NCBI RefSeq assembly: GCF_005869875.1
Contig: NZ_VAWG01000008.1
Span: 96,333 to 160,332, forward strand
Direction: 5' to 3'
Origin: Paenibacillus pinistramenti
GTDB lineage: Bacteria > Bacillota > Bacilli > Paenibacillales > Paenibacillaceae
DNA: 64,000 bases
The notes under the pieces were generated by a model. It was not told the DNA's origin and searched no databases. It saw only the letters and a program-made list of their open reading frames with translations. This document shows positions 41,134 to 50,073 of the stretch, piece after piece; within the stretch, counting starts at the first letter, position 1, and every line of letters begins with the position of its first letter. A program made the translations under genes and the position numbers.

Positions 41134-42062
41134 GTTATGAATACGACAAGGGCACCCCGTTCCGCCAGCCGGCGCTGAACGGAGTGAACCTGCACATAGA
41201 GCCCGGAAGCTTCACTGCAATTGCCGGACCGACAGGCTGCGGCAAGTCGACGCTGCTGCAGCTGTTCGGCGGCCTGCTGGACCCGACCGCCGGCAGCGTC
41301 AAAGTGTTCGACACCGTGCTGAAGGCCGGTGCCAAAACGCCGAAGCTGCGGGAGCTGCGTCGCCGGACCGGGCTGGTGTTCCAGTTCCCGGAGCACCAGC
41401 TGTTTGAGGAGACGGTGGAGAAGGACCTCTGCTTCGGACCGCTGAACTTCGGCCTGCCGGCTGAAGAGGCGAAGCGGCGGGCCGGGGCAGCGCTGCGGCA
41501 GGTCGGCCTGCCGGAGGAGCTGCTTGGCCGCAGCCCGTTTCATCTGAGCGGCGGCCAGATGCGCAAGGCGGCCATCGCTTCGGTGCTGGCGATGGAGCCG
41601 GACCTGCTCGTGCTCGATGAGCCGGGCGCTTCGCTGGACCCGGCCAGCCGCACCGAGCTGACGGAACTGCTGCTCCGGCTGTGCCGGGAGCAGGGCAAGA
41701 CGGTGGTGGTCGTCACCCACCGGATCGAGGAGCTGCTCCCCTACGCAGACCGCTGGGTGCTCATGAAGGACGGCAGCTGCCTGTTCCAGGGCACGGCAGA
41801 AGCGATGGCAGAACAGCTGCCTATGCTGGAGAAGGAAGGCTTGCAGCTGCCGGAATGCATGCACTGGTGGCACTGGCTGGCCGGGCATTTCGGGCTCGGC
41901 GGCGAGCGGCCGGTCTTCAGCGCCGCCGGTTTGGCGGAGCTGACGGCAAAGCTGCTGGAGCAGGCCGGGGCCGGCGCCGGCGCTGAAGAGGCTGCTTCTC
42001 TGTCAGTGCCGGCAGTACAAGCAATTACAGCCGTCCAGGCGGCAGGAGGTGCCCGGTTATGA
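41109..42062 (+). CDS. ECF transporter ATPase subunit 2
   Basis: Second EcfA: Walker A GPTGCGKST (about 40-48), VFQFPEHQLFEETVEKDLCFGP, signature LSGGQMRK, Walker B LLVLDEPGASLD, switch VVTHRIEE. The C-terminus carries an Ala-rich extension (GAGAGAEEAASL). With subunit 1 it forms the usual heterodimer. The stop overlaps the ecfT start (ATGA). Confidence 0.95.
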   Translation: MSVIFEEVSYEYDKGTPFRQPALNGVNLHIEPGSFTAIAGPTGCGKSTLLQLFGGLLDPTAGSVKVFDTVLKAGAKTPKLRELRRRTGLVFQFPEHQLFEETVEKDLCFGPLNFGLPAEEAKRRAGAALRQVGLPEELLGRSPFHLSGGQMRKAAIASVLAMEPDLLVLDEPGASLDPASRTELTELLLRLCREQGKTVVVVTHRIEELLPYADRWVLMKDGSCLFQGTAEAMAEQLPMLEKEGLQLPECMHWWHWLAGHFGLGGERPVFSAAGLAELTAKLLEQAGAGAGAEEAASLSVPAVQAITAVQAAGGARL

Positions 42063-42853
42063 AGAACAGGTTGCTGATCGGCCGGGTCATAGACACCGGC
42101 TCCTGGGTTCATGCCCTTGATCCCAGAGCGAAGCTGACGGCGATGCTGGTGTACGCCGCGGCAATTATCCTGCTGCGCTCCTGGCCGGCGCTGCTGCTGG
42201 CCGCGTTGTTCTCGCTGGCCGTTATGGCGGCTACGCGCATTTCATATAAATTCTACGCCAAGGCGGCCAAGCCGCTGCGGCTGCTGATGCTGTTCATCTT
42301 CATCCTGCAGTGCCTGACCGTCTCACAGGGCAGGGTGCTGCTTCAGGCGGGGCCGCTTGCGGTCTCCGCAGGCGGATTAAGCGCCGGCGGGCTGGCGGTG
42401 GTCCGGATGGCGCTGTTTATCTCTTTTACCGCGCTGCTTACGTTCACCACGACGCCGGGCAGGCTGAATCAGGGCCTGGACGGCATGTTAAAGCCGTTCG
42501 CGCGGCTGCGGCTGCCTGTCCACCGCCTTACGCTGATGGCGGGCCTGGCGCTGCGGTTTATCCCGACGATTCTGGAGGAGAGCCAGAAGATCTTGAAGGC
42601 TCAGGCCGCGCGGGGCGCGGATCTGCGGGAGCTGCGCCTGCGCGACAAGGGGAAGATGCTCATCTCGCTGCTGGTCCCGGTAACAGTCGGGGCCTTCAGG
42701 CGGGCGGAAGAGCTGGTTACCTCGATGGAAGCAAGGGGTTTTGTTGTCGATGCACCGCGGACGGAATACTACGAGCCTTCATGGGGAGCGAAAGAAACGG
42801 GCTTTGTGGGCCTGCACCTGCTGCTGCTGGCGGCGGTGCTTTGGCTGCTGTAG
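42059..42853 (+). CDS. ECF transporter transmembrane subunit EcfT
   Basis: Membrane scaffold of the ECF transporter, 264 residues: SWVHALDPRAKLTAML opening, about five segments, and the coupling helices with the paired A-R-G motifs (LKAQAARGADL and TSMEARGF) that grip the two ATPases. Having a private T subunit and both ATPases beside one S-like protein indicates a dedicated, not shared, transporter. Confidence 0.94.
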   Translation: MKNRLLIGRVIDTGSWVHALDPRAKLTAMLVYAAAIILLRSWPALLLAALFSLAVMAATRISYKFYAKAAKPLRLLMLFIFILQCLTVSQGRVLLQAGPLAVSAGGLSAGGLAVVRMALFISFTALLTFTTTPGRLNQGLDGMLKPFARLRLPVHRLTLMAGLALRFIPTILEESQKILKAQAARGADLRELRLRDKGKMLISLLVPVTVGAFRRAEELVTSMEARGFVVDAPRTEYYEPSWGAKETGFVGLHLLLLAAVLWLL

Positions 42854-42951
42854 CCGGACCCGAAGGAAGGACGCCTGGCTGACTTGGATACAAGGTTTTG
42901 GATATGAGGAGACAAGAAGCAGGACAACAATAAGGTATGGGGGAGATTCCA

Positions 42952-44922
42952 ATGGCAAGATATTTTAACGGCAGAGAAGTGGAGCTGCTGGCTCCGGTCG
43001 GCACTTTTGAAATATTCAAACAGGTCATCGGCGAAGGCTGTGACGCGGTTTATCTGGGCGGCCCGTCCCTGAACATGCGCCTGATGCGGAAGGGATATAA
43101 TTTTACACTGGAGGAAATGGAAGAAGCGATCCGGATTGCTCATTCCCTCGGCAAAAAAGTCTACGTCACCGTCAACAACATGCTGAACGAGCAGGAAATG
43201 GAAGAGACAGCCGAATATCTGAAGTATCTGGAGACCATCGGCCCGGATGCCTTGATCGTACAGGACTTCGCGGTCGTCTCGCTGATTCACAAGCTTGGAC
43301 TGAAGCTGCATGTCCACTCCTCCGTCATGATGAACGCCCACAATATTGAAATGGTGCTGGCGCTGAAAGAGCTCGGCGTCACCCGCGTGGTCACCTCCCG
43401 CGAAATGGACCTGCATACGACCCGTCAGCTGCTGAACGCTACCGGCATGGAGCTGGAGTATTTCATTCACGGCGATCTGTGCAGCGTACACGGCGCGAAC
43501 TGCTATTTCAGCTCCGCCGTCTTCGGCAACAGCTCGAACCGCGGAAGATGCCTCAAGCCGTGCCGCTGGGAGTACCGGGTCAAGAAGGACGGCAACGTCT
43601 ATCCGACCGAATATCCGCTGGCAGCCAAAGACATGTTCATGTACGAGCACATCCCTGAGCTGATTCAGGGCGGCATCACCTCCTTCAAGATCGAAGGCCG
43701 GATGCGCGACGCCGAGTTTGTGCAGCTGCTGGTCCGCAGCTACAGCGACGCTATCGACCGCTACCTTGACGATCCGGTCGGATTCGACCGCAGCGTGGAT
43801 ACGCCGTCGCTGTTTGAGCACCGGAAGCGGGATTTTACAACCGCTTATTCCTTTGGCCGTCCCGGCCTGGATTTTATCAACCGCCGTTATGAGGGAACAG
43901 GCAAATTCTACAGCACCGGCAAGGTATTCAGTACGCCGACGGCCGAGCGGGAGCTGGAGGAAGAACGGATCGGACGGATCCGCAGCCGGCTGGCAGAAGA
44001 GAAGAGAAGCAGCGCAGGCCGCGGCGAGGTGTCCGTGCATGTGAACAACATGGAGCAGGCCAAAGCCGCTCTGGCGGCAGGAGCCGACCATATTTACCTG
44101 TCAGGAGATGTGTTCGAGCCGGATCGTCCTTTTACAAAAGCTGAAATCAAAGAGCTTGGAGCGCTGAAAGGCAGCGCGAAGCTGTACCTCGGCCTGCCGC
44201 GCATGATGCGGGAGATCCATTTTGAGCAATATGATGCGCTGCTGCGCGGCGAGCGTCTGCCGATTGACGGCATCCTGATAACGAACATCGGGGCGATCCG
44301 CCGGTTTGCGTCCGCAGGCTATCCGATGATCGGGGACTACAACCTGAACATTCTTAATCACCTGGCCGGCGGCTTCTACCGGGAGCAGGGGCTGGAGCGT
44401 TACACCGTGTCCATGGAGGCGCCGCTTGAAGAGCTGGCCCAGCTGCTGAAGGCAGGCCGGGGTCCGGTGGAGGCCATCGTGCACGGCTCGCCTGCGCTGA
44501 TGTATATGGAGCATGATCTCTATGAAAATGCGGAGCTCTTCCAGCCGCTGGCCGAAGAGGATAACGTGTATGTGCCGAACGATGTGCTGGTGCTGATGAC
44601 GGACAAAGGGGAGAATCCGGTCTACCGCGACGCGCACGGACGCTGCCATCTGATGATGGCGAAGGAGCTCTGCCTGCTGCCCGCTGTTAAGGAGCTGCTG
44701 GAAGCGGGTCTGACCCACTTCCGGATTGAAGGCGCGGCTTACCGCGATGTGAACCGGCTGGCGGAGGTTGTAGCCGTGTACCGCCGTGTGCTGGATCAGC
44801 CGGAGAGCGCCGCAGCCGAATTTGAAGCCTTGAAGCCGGTTTATGGCGGATACACAGCAGGAGCGCTGCATTTTAACGGGGCGGCAAGGGAAGCGGAAGC
44901 GAAAGCGGAGGTGCTGGCATGA
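42952..44922 (+). CDS. U32 family protein with predicted iron-sulfur site
   Basis: 656 residues from ATG 42952 after GGGGAG. The peptidase_U32 core reads ELLAPVGTFEIFKQVIGEGCDAVYLGG and KVYVTVNNMLNEQEMEE; the cysteine pattern GDLCSVHGANCYFSS...SNRGRCLKPCRWEY resembles the [4Fe-4S] ligands of UbiU/UbiV and RlhA. A C-terminal domain (about 360-656) has a second barrel-like LYLGLPRMMREI region. Proteins of this family act in oxygen-independent quinone or RNA hydroxylation; proteolysis is doubtful. Its place between ecfT and an aminotransferase-UbiA pair favours a cofactor or quinone role. Confidence 0.88.
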   Translation: MARYFNGREVELLAPVGTFEIFKQVIGEGCDAVYLGGPSLNMRLMRKGYNFTLEEMEEAIRIAHSLGKKVYVTVNNMLNEQEMEETAEYLKYLETIGPDALIVQDFAVVSLIHKLGLKLHVHSSVMMNAHNIEMVLALKELGVTRVVTSREMDLHTTRQLLNATGMELEYFIHGDLCSVHGANCYFSSAVFGNSSNRGRCLKPCRWEYRVKKDGNVYPTEYPLAAKDMFMYEHIPELIQGGITSFKIEGRMRDAEFVQLLVRSYSDAIDRYLDDPVGFDRSVDTPSLFEHRKRDFTTAYSFGRPGLDFINRRYEGTGKFYSTGKVFSTPTAERELEEERIGRIRSRLAEEKRSSAGRGEVSVHVNNMEQAKAALAAGADHIYLSGDVFEPDRPFTKAEIKELGALKGSAKLYLGLPRMMREIHFEQYDALLRGERLPIDGILITNIGAIRRFASAGYPMIGDYNLNILNHLAGGFYREQGLERYTVSMEAPLEELAQLLKAGRGPVEAIVHGSPALMYMEHDLYENAELFQPLAEEDNVYVPNDVLVLMTDKGENPVYRDAHGRCHLMMAKELCLLPAVKELLEAGLTHFRIEGAAYRDVNRLAEVVAVYRRVLDQPESAAAEFEALKPVYGGYTAGALHFNGAAREAEAKAEVLA

Positions 44923-46241
44923 GCGCATTTATCGGACCTGAAGCAATTGTGAAGAAGAGACAGGAATATTTCTATCCCTGCACCAGTCATTTCTACCGCA
45001 AGCCGCCGCAGCTGGTGCGAGGCTCCATGCAGTATCTGTACGGGCATGACGGCGTCCGGTATACGGACTTCTATGCCGGGGTCTCCGTCGCTTCCTGCGG
45101 GCACTGCAACCCTTATATCGCAGCCAAAACGGTCGCGCAGCTCCGCGAGCTGCAGCATACCTGCACCATATATTTGACGGAGCAGAATGTAGATTTGGCG
45201 GAGCGGCTGGCGGCGATCCTGCCGGGCGGCCTCAGCCGCAGCTTCTTCTGCAACAGCGGCTCCGAGGCGAACGAGGGGGCGCTGCTGCTGGCCCGGATGC
45301 ATACGGGCCGCCGGAAGTTTATCGCGCTCGAGAACGGCCTGCACGGCCGGACGTACCTGACGATGAGCGTGACGGGCCTTGCCATGTGGCGGACGGATCC
45401 GGAGCTGGCGAAGGATCAGGACGCGGCCTTTATCCCGCGCCCGTTTGAACAGGGCGGGGACCAGGAGGCAGCGGCCCGGCGGTCGCTTGCGGCGCTGGAG
45501 CAGCTGCTGGCGGAGCGCGGCGGCGAGTTCGCCGCCATGATCGCGGAGCCGATCCAGGGCAACGGCGGCATCATCGTGCCGCCGGAGTGGTACTTCCCGG
45601 AGGTGAAACGTCTGCTCGGGCAGCACGGAGTGCTGCTGATCGCGGACGAGATCCAGACGGGCTTCGGCCGGACCGGCCGGATGTTCGCCATGGAGCGCTG
45701 GGGCGTAGTGCCTGACATTATGAGCGTCGCCAAGGGCCTCGGCAGCGGCATTCCGGTTGCGGCCTTCTGCACAACCAGCGAGATCGCGGCCAGCCTGAAC
45801 CGGCCGTCGGCCTCCACCTTCGGCGGCAATCCGGTGTCGTCGGCAACCGCCCTGGCGGTGCTGGACTTCATTGAGGGCCACCGCCTGATCCAGCGTTCGG
45901 AAGAGCTGGGCGAGCAGCTGCGGGAAGGCCTCGAGCGCCTGGTGGTTCAGTACCCGGAGCTCATTACCGATGTGCGCGGAGAAGGACTGATGATGGGACT
46001 TGGCATTGCCGAGGACCGGCCAGAGCTTGGAGCCCGCCTGACGGATGACCTGCTGGAGGGTATGAAGGACAAAGGCTACCTGCTCGGCAAAAATGGCGTC
46101 GGCCGCAACGTGCTGGCCTTCCAGCCGCCGCTCGTCATTTCGGCGGCGGACATTACAGGCATGCTGGCCGCGCTGGAAGAGGAGCTTGAGGCGCTGAATG
46201 CCGGCGCATCCGCAGGCAGCGCTTCGGCGGAGGGGCGGTGA
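44919..46241 (+). CDS. Class III aminotransferase (aspartate aminotransferase family)
   Basis: PLP enzyme of 440 residues, fold type I subgroup II (ornithine/GABA aminotransferase-like, also near alanine-glyoxylate aminotransferase 2). Landmarks: YTDFYAGVSVASCGHCNP, FFCNSGSEANEGALLLAR, ENGLHGRTYLTMSVT, IADEIQTGFGRTGRMFA, and the cofactor Lys in SVAKGLGSGIPVAAF. ATG overlaps the U32 stop. The last residues (AGASAGSASAEGR) are low complexity. The amino donor and acceptor are unknown. Confidence 0.92.
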   Translation: MSAFIGPEAIVKKRQEYFYPCTSHFYRKPPQLVRGSMQYLYGHDGVRYTDFYAGVSVASCGHCNPYIAAKTVAQLRELQHTCTIYLTEQNVDLAERLAAILPGGLSRSFFCNSGSEANEGALLLARMHTGRRKFIALENGLHGRTYLTMSVTGLAMWRTDPELAKDQDAAFIPRPFEQGGDQEAAARRSLAALEQLLAERGGEFAAMIAEPIQGNGGIIVPPEWYFPEVKRLLGQHGVLLIADEIQTGFGRTGRMFAMERWGVVPDIMSVAKGLGSGIPVAAFCTTSEIAASLNRPSASTFGGNPVSSATALAVLDFIEGHRLIQRSEELGEQLREGLERLVVQYPELITDVRGEGLMMGLGIAEDRPELGARLTDDLLEGMKDKGYLLGKNGVGRNVLAFQPPLVISAADITGMLAALEEELEALNAGASAGSASAEGR

Positions 46242-46245
46242 CGGC

Positions 46246-47118
46246 ATGTCCACGCTATCGCTTGTCTACCGCAAAGCCAAGCTGTTCGGCGAGCTCGTTA
46301 TGTTTTCCCATACCCTGTTCTCCCTGCCGTTTGCGGTGATCTCCATGGTATGGGCCGCCCACGGTATTCCGTCCGGACGGACGATGCTGTGGGGAGTGAT
46401 CGCGCTGGTTGCGGCCCGCAACGGGGCGAATGCTTTTAACCGGGTAGCGGATATGACCTTTGACGCCATGAATCCCCGGACCGCCCAGCGTCACATGCCG
46501 CGCCAGCTGCTGAAGTCCAGGGAAGTGCTGATCTTCGTGGCCGTGAACTACGCCATCTTCATCGGCGCATCCGCCATGCTGAACCTGCTCTGCTTCGTGC
46601 TGTCGCCTGTCGCTATTTTTCTGATCTCATCTTATTCCTATACGAAACGCTTTACGTTCCTCAGCCATTTGTATCTTGGCTTTGTGATCGCCTCAGCGCC
46701 GATCGGCGCCTGGTTCGCCGTTACCGGCCATTTTGCCTTTACGCCGTTTGTGCTGGGCACTGTGGTCATGCTGTGGATCGCCGGCTTTGACGTCATCTAC
46801 GGCACGCAGGATATCGAATTTGACCGCACTGTAGGTCTATGGTCGATTCCAAGCTACTTCGGCCTGACGAACGCGCTGTGGATCGCCAAAGGCCTGCACG
46901 CCGTTATGGTGCTGCTGCTTGTGTTCCTGTATTTCTGGCAGGGCCTTGACTGGCTGTACCTGCTCGGCATCGCGATAGCCGTGCTGCTGCTGCTGACGGA
47001 GCATAATCTGATTAAACCAACCAACCGCCGGCTGATGAAGATTGCATCCTACAACCTGAATCAGGTCATCAGCATGACGATTCTGGCCTTTACGCTTGCG
47101 GATTATTTTCTGCTGTAA
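46246..47118 (+). CDS. UbiA-like polyprenyltransferase (MqnP/DmkA type)
   Basis: Membrane prenyltransferase of 290 residues with nine or so segments and the two metal-diphosphate motifs NRVADMTFDAMNPRT (about 62-76) and DVIYGTQDIEFD (about 186-197). The sequence is closest to the 4-hydroxybenzoate-type enzymes of menaquinone pathways (MqnP, and DmkA of electron-transfer loci). ATG 46246 follows GGAGGGG, 4 bp after the aminotransferase stop. It should join a polyprenyl chain, perhaps made by HepS/HepT at 49-50.5 kb, to an aromatic acceptor. Confidence 0.9.
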   Translation: MSTLSLVYRKAKLFGELVMFSHTLFSLPFAVISMVWAAHGIPSGRTMLWGVIALVAARNGANAFNRVADMTFDAMNPRTAQRHMPRQLLKSREVLIFVAVNYAIFIGASAMLNLLCFVLSPVAIFLISSYSYTKRFTFLSHLYLGFVIASAPIGAWFAVTGHFAFTPFVLGTVVMLWIAGFDVIYGTQDIEFDRTVGLWSIPSYFGLTNALWIAKGLHAVMVLLLVFLYFWQGLDWLYLLGIAIAVLLLLTEHNLIKPTNRRLMKIASYNLNQVISMTILAFTLADYFLL

Positions 47119-47128
47119 GCCCGGCGTC

Positions 47129-47160
47129 CCTGCGGCCCCATGGCCCTGCGGCCCAATGGC
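47129..47160. repeat. Two 16-bp tandem units after the UbiA gene
   Basis: CCTGCGGCCCCATGGC (47129-47144) and CCTGCGGCCCAATGGC (47145-47160) differ at one position and begin 10 bp after the stop. Confidence 0.88.
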
Positions 47161-47170
47161 CAGGTGTACA

Positions 47171-47209
47171 CTCGAATGCTCGAATGCTCGAATGCTCGAA
47201 TGCTCGAAT
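47171..47209. repeat. (CTCGAATG)5 tandem array
   Basis: Four perfect CTCGAATG units and a fifth lacking its last base fill 47171-47209, just past the 16-bp duplication and before the terminator. Confidence 0.95.
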
Positions 47210-47236
47210 TAAAAATAGCAAATGAAATCCAGCGAG

Positions 47237-47277
47237 AAGGACGCAGCCCAGGCGAAGGCAAGGGGAGCGTCCTTTTT
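47237..47277 (+). terminator. Terminator of the ECF-U32-UbiA operon
   Basis: AAGGACGC (47237-47244) pairs with GCGTCCTT (47267-47274), followed by TTT. Confidence 0.75.
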
Positions 47278-47291
47278 GCTGAACCTTTTTC

Positions 47292-48170
47292 CTACCTGTT
47301 CTTTTCATGTGCTCTCTTCAATTCATTTCGATAATGAGCCGGCGATTGGCCGGTCCACTTCTTGAATTGTTTGGAGAAATACAGAGGATCAGCATAGCCG
47401 CAGGAGTTCCCGACCTGTTCGATGCTTATGGGGGTGTTCAACAGCTCTTTGGCTCTTTCCATGCGGATCTGATTGATGTACTGCCGGGGAGATAAGCTCG
47501 TAAGCTGTTTAAATACCTTGGTAAAATGCGTCCGGTGATACCCAAGCGAGGCCGCTAATTTCTCGATAGAAATAGGCTGCATATACTGCGTCTGGAACCA
47601 TCTGACCGCCTGCTCCACCAAACGTTCAGAGCCGGTAAGCACCTCAGCTGAAGAATACTGCAGTTTAGGTGCATTCAAGCGGGCAAAATCCGCCAGAAGG
47701 ACGCGAAACCATCCGTCAGCCGCTAATGCTGCTGCCGTCTCACCCGCTTTCTGTTCAAATACCTGTTCAATTGCTTCAAATATGCCGGCCAGATATTCAG
47801 GATCCGCCCCTCTGATGACGGGGTCCGTAAGGGTAACACCGGCCTTTTCAAGCATTTCTGCAACGCGCGGGCCTTGAAGGGCCGCCCAGCGGTAGGACCA
47901 TGGGTCAGCACCATCGGCCTCGTAGCTGAATAATACGCCGGGGAAAATAACAAAAGTATCCCCTTGGCCCAAACGGTATTTCTTCCTCTGCCATTCAAAA
48001 GTACCATATCCGCTGTCTACACTATGGATCAATATGTAATTGTAAACAGCCGGGCCGACCTTATGGCGGGGAAGCGGCTTTGCCGCACCGGCAAAGGTGA
48101 CATTCAGCTCTGCGTTTAATAAATAGGGGTTCATCTGCACTCTGTATTCATAATGCTCCGGATTTTCCAT
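47292..48170 (-). CDS. AraC family transcriptional regulator
   Basis: 292 residues: an N-terminal cupin-like arm (residues about 20-110, with VDSGYGTFEWQRKKYRLGQGD) for sugar or metabolite binding, and a C-terminal double helix-turn-helix (about 190-288) with EKLAASLGYHRTHFTKVFKQ and CGYADPLYFSKQFKKWTGQSPAHYR. GAGGAGA precedes the ATG. It is divergent from a sugar O-acetyltransferase, and the intergenic region carries the 50-bp element also found near 38 kb. Confidence 0.92.
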   Translation of the reverse strand: MENPEHYEYRVQMNPYLLNAELNVTFAGAAKPLPRHKVGPAVYNYILIHSVDSGYGTFEWQRKKYRLGQGDTFVIFPGVLFSYEADGADPWSYRWAALQGPRVAEMLEKAGVTLTDPVIRGADPEYLAGIFEAIEQVFEQKAGETAAALAADGWFRVLLADFARLNAPKLQYSSAEVLTGSERLVEQAVRWFQTQYMQPISIEKLAASLGYHRTHFTKVFKQLTSLSPRQYINQIRMERAKELLNTPISIEQVGNSCGYADPLYFSKQFKKWTGQSPAHYRNELKRAHEKNR

Positions 48171-48300
48171 GCCTAAGTCTCCTCATAAACTACTGCGGAT
48201 ATGAAAATAATAATACTACAAATCTCCATATATGAATGGCAATGCTCCATGCCCAAAGGGCTGCTGTGAATCTATAGTAAGAGATATAGAAATCGTAAGG

Positions 48301-48352
48301 ACCTTGTCCGTACTTGCCCCAAATTGTCAATCAAACATTCAGTCTAAATAAT
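48301..48352 (+). promoter_or_regulatory. Copy 2 of the 50-bp element: promoter of the acetyltransferase gene
   Basis: The element spans 48301-48350. It includes TTGTCA (48324-48329), 17 bp, AATAAT (48347-48352), a plausible promoter, with CCGTACTTGCCCCAAA just upstream of the -35, where an AraC-type activator would sit. Confidence 0.55.
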
Positions 48353-48366
48353 AAGGAGATAGAGTC

Positions 48367-48978
48367 ATGAGCATTAAAGAACAGCTTCACAATGGGAATT
48401 TATATTTGCCTGGAGATGAGGAGCTCAGCAGGGAGCAGTCCAGTTGTCTCGAGAAACTTTATGATTTCAACCTGACGCGGCCGGGAGAACAGGAGAAACG
48501 GGCAGCACTTCTCAAAGAGATGTTTGGAGAGATTGGCGAGGGCTGCTACATCGAGCCGCCGCTGCATGCCAATTGGGGAGGGAAGCATGTTCACTTCGGG
48601 AAAAATATTTATGCCAACTTCAATTTAACTCTGGTTGACGATACCCATATTTACGTCGGCGATTACACCATGTTCGGGCCCAATGTGACTGTAGCAACAG
48701 CCGGACATCCGATCCTGCCTGAGCTTCGTGAGCAGGCCTATCAGTATAATGCGCCAGTTACGATTGGCAGAAATTGCTGGATCGGCGCCGGAGTCCTCAT
48801 TCTTCCGGGTATTACGATCGGCGACAATACCGTCATCGGAGCAGGAAGTGTCGTGACCAAGGATATCCCCGCAAATGTCGTGGCTGTCGGCAATCCGTGC
48901 AAGGTGCATCGTGAGATTAATGAACGTGACAAGGAGTTTTACTACAAAGACCGGAGGATGATGAAAGGCCTCCTGTAA
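48367..48978 (+). CDS. Sugar O-acetyltransferase (maltose/galactoside type)
   Basis: Hexapeptide-repeat acetyltransferase of 203 residues. N-terminal MAC domain, then left-handed beta-helix with YIEPPLHANWGGKHVHFGKNIYANFN, the catalytic His in TAGHPIL (about residue 118) and NCWIGAGVLILPGITIGDN. It acetylates a sugar hydroxyl with acetyl-CoA in the cytoplasm. AAGGAGA precedes the ATG. The divergent AraC gene probably regulates it. Confidence 0.94.
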   Translation: MSIKEQLHNGNLYLPGDEELSREQSSCLEKLYDFNLTRPGEQEKRAALLKEMFGEIGEGCYIEPPLHANWGGKHVHFGKNIYANFNLTLVDDTHIYVGDYTMFGPNVTVATAGHPILPELREQAYQYNAPVTIGRNCWIGAGVLILPGITIGDNTVIGAGSVVTKDIPANVVAVGNPCKVHREINERDKEFYYKDRRMMKGLL

Positions 48979-48986
48979 AATAAATA

Positions 48987-49029
48987 AAAGCCGCAGACCC
49001 CGCGCTTTACCCGCGGAATCTGCGGCTTT
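48987..49029. terminator. Bidirectional terminator
   Basis: AAAGCCGCAGA (48987-48997) pairs with TCTGCGGCTTT (49019-49029), with an inner CCGCG/CGCGG stem. It serves the convergent acetyltransferase and hepT-like genes. Confidence 0.88.
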
Positions 49030-49061
49030 GCTGCTGCCGTAACGCTGACCCGGTGCCCGGG

Positions 49062-50042
49062 TTATTTGCTCCGGCAGCCAAAATAATCGAGCAGCGTATA
49101 TAAATCCCGCTGCGCCTCAAAACCCTCCAGCCCGTCTGCAAGCCGACGGGCTTCCTCGAGCAGCCGAAGGCTGTACGCTTCGGCCCGCTCGAGGCACCCG
49201 CTGCTCCGGATCGCAGCGAGCACGCCGTCGACCTCCTCGGAAGAGGTCGACGGCCCGACCCGCCGGATGCGCTGCGCAAGCTTCGCATCCTCCAGGGCAA
49301 ACAGCACCGGCAGCGTCACCTGGCCGCTGCGGAGGTCGCTGCCGGCCGGCTTGCCGAGCTGCTCCTCGGTGCCTGTGAAGTCCAGCAGGTCGTCACGGAT
49401 CTGGAAGGACAGGCCGAGCTTGTCGCCGAACTCGTACAGCCTGCCGGAGATGTCCTCATCCGCGCCGGCAGCCTGGGCGCCGATGCGCAGGCAGGCCGCC
49501 ATGAGCAGGGAGGTTTTGTTGCGGGATTTCTCGAGGTACTGATCCAGCGTCAGATCGTAGTCAAAGGCATGCTTCAGCTGCTGGTATTCTCCGATGCAGA
49601 GGCGGGAGGTCGCCATGGACGAAAGATCAAATACATACCGCTTGCGGTCTGCGGAGTATTCCGCAATCAGCTCTACCACCCGGGCCGACATGTAGCTGCC
49701 GATGTGAACGGCAGGGTAAATGCCGGTCTGTGTATGGGTAGCCGGGCGTCCGCGACGCAGCGGGGAGTCGTCAAGGATGTCGTCGTGAATCAAAGACGCG
49801 GCATGGATGAACTCTGCCGCCGCTGCCAGGCGCCAGATTTTCCGCTTATCGGAGGCAGGGCCGAACCGGCTGCCTACAATAACCATCAGCGGACGGAGCC
49901 GCTTGCCGCCGGAAGCGATAAGTCCGGTAATGGCCCCTGCCAGCTCCGAAGAACGGGGAACGTCGGGATCATGCTTGACGATATTGGTGATTTCACGGTC
50001 TATGGACGTCAAGGGGATTTGCAGCGCTTCGTTCAGCTTCAT
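49062..50042 (-). CDS. Polyprenyl diphosphate synthase (HepT/DmkB-like)
   Basis: Trans-prenyltransferase of 326 residues making the quinone side chain. First Asp-rich motif DDILDD in SLIHDDILDDSPLRRG (about 85-100), second DDLLD in QIRDDLLDFTGTEEQLGKP (about 220). GGKRLRP near residue 46 and KTSLLMAACLRIGA are also conserved. GAGGAGAGGAA precedes the ATG. It follows a HepS-like small gene by 31 bp. The chain length cannot be fixed by eye; heptaprenyl is likely given the partner. Confidence 0.93.
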   Translation of the reverse strand: MKLNEALQIPLTSIDREITNIVKHDPDVPRSSELAGAITGLIASGGKRLRPLMVIVGSRFGPASDKRKIWRLAAAAEFIHAASLIHDDILDDSPLRRGRPATHTQTGIYPAVHIGSYMSARVVELIAEYSADRKRYVFDLSSMATSRLCIGEYQQLKHAFDYDLTLDQYLEKSRNKTSLLMAACLRIGAQAAGADEDISGRLYEFGDKLGLSFQIRDDLLDFTGTEEQLGKPAGSDLRSGQVTLPVLFALEDAKLAQRIRRVGPSTSSEEVDGVLAAIRSSGCLERAEAYSLRLLEEARRLADGLEGFEAQRDLYTLLDYFGCRSK

Positions 50043-50073
50043 TTCGGTTCCTCTCCTCTCAGATGGTTAAAGG

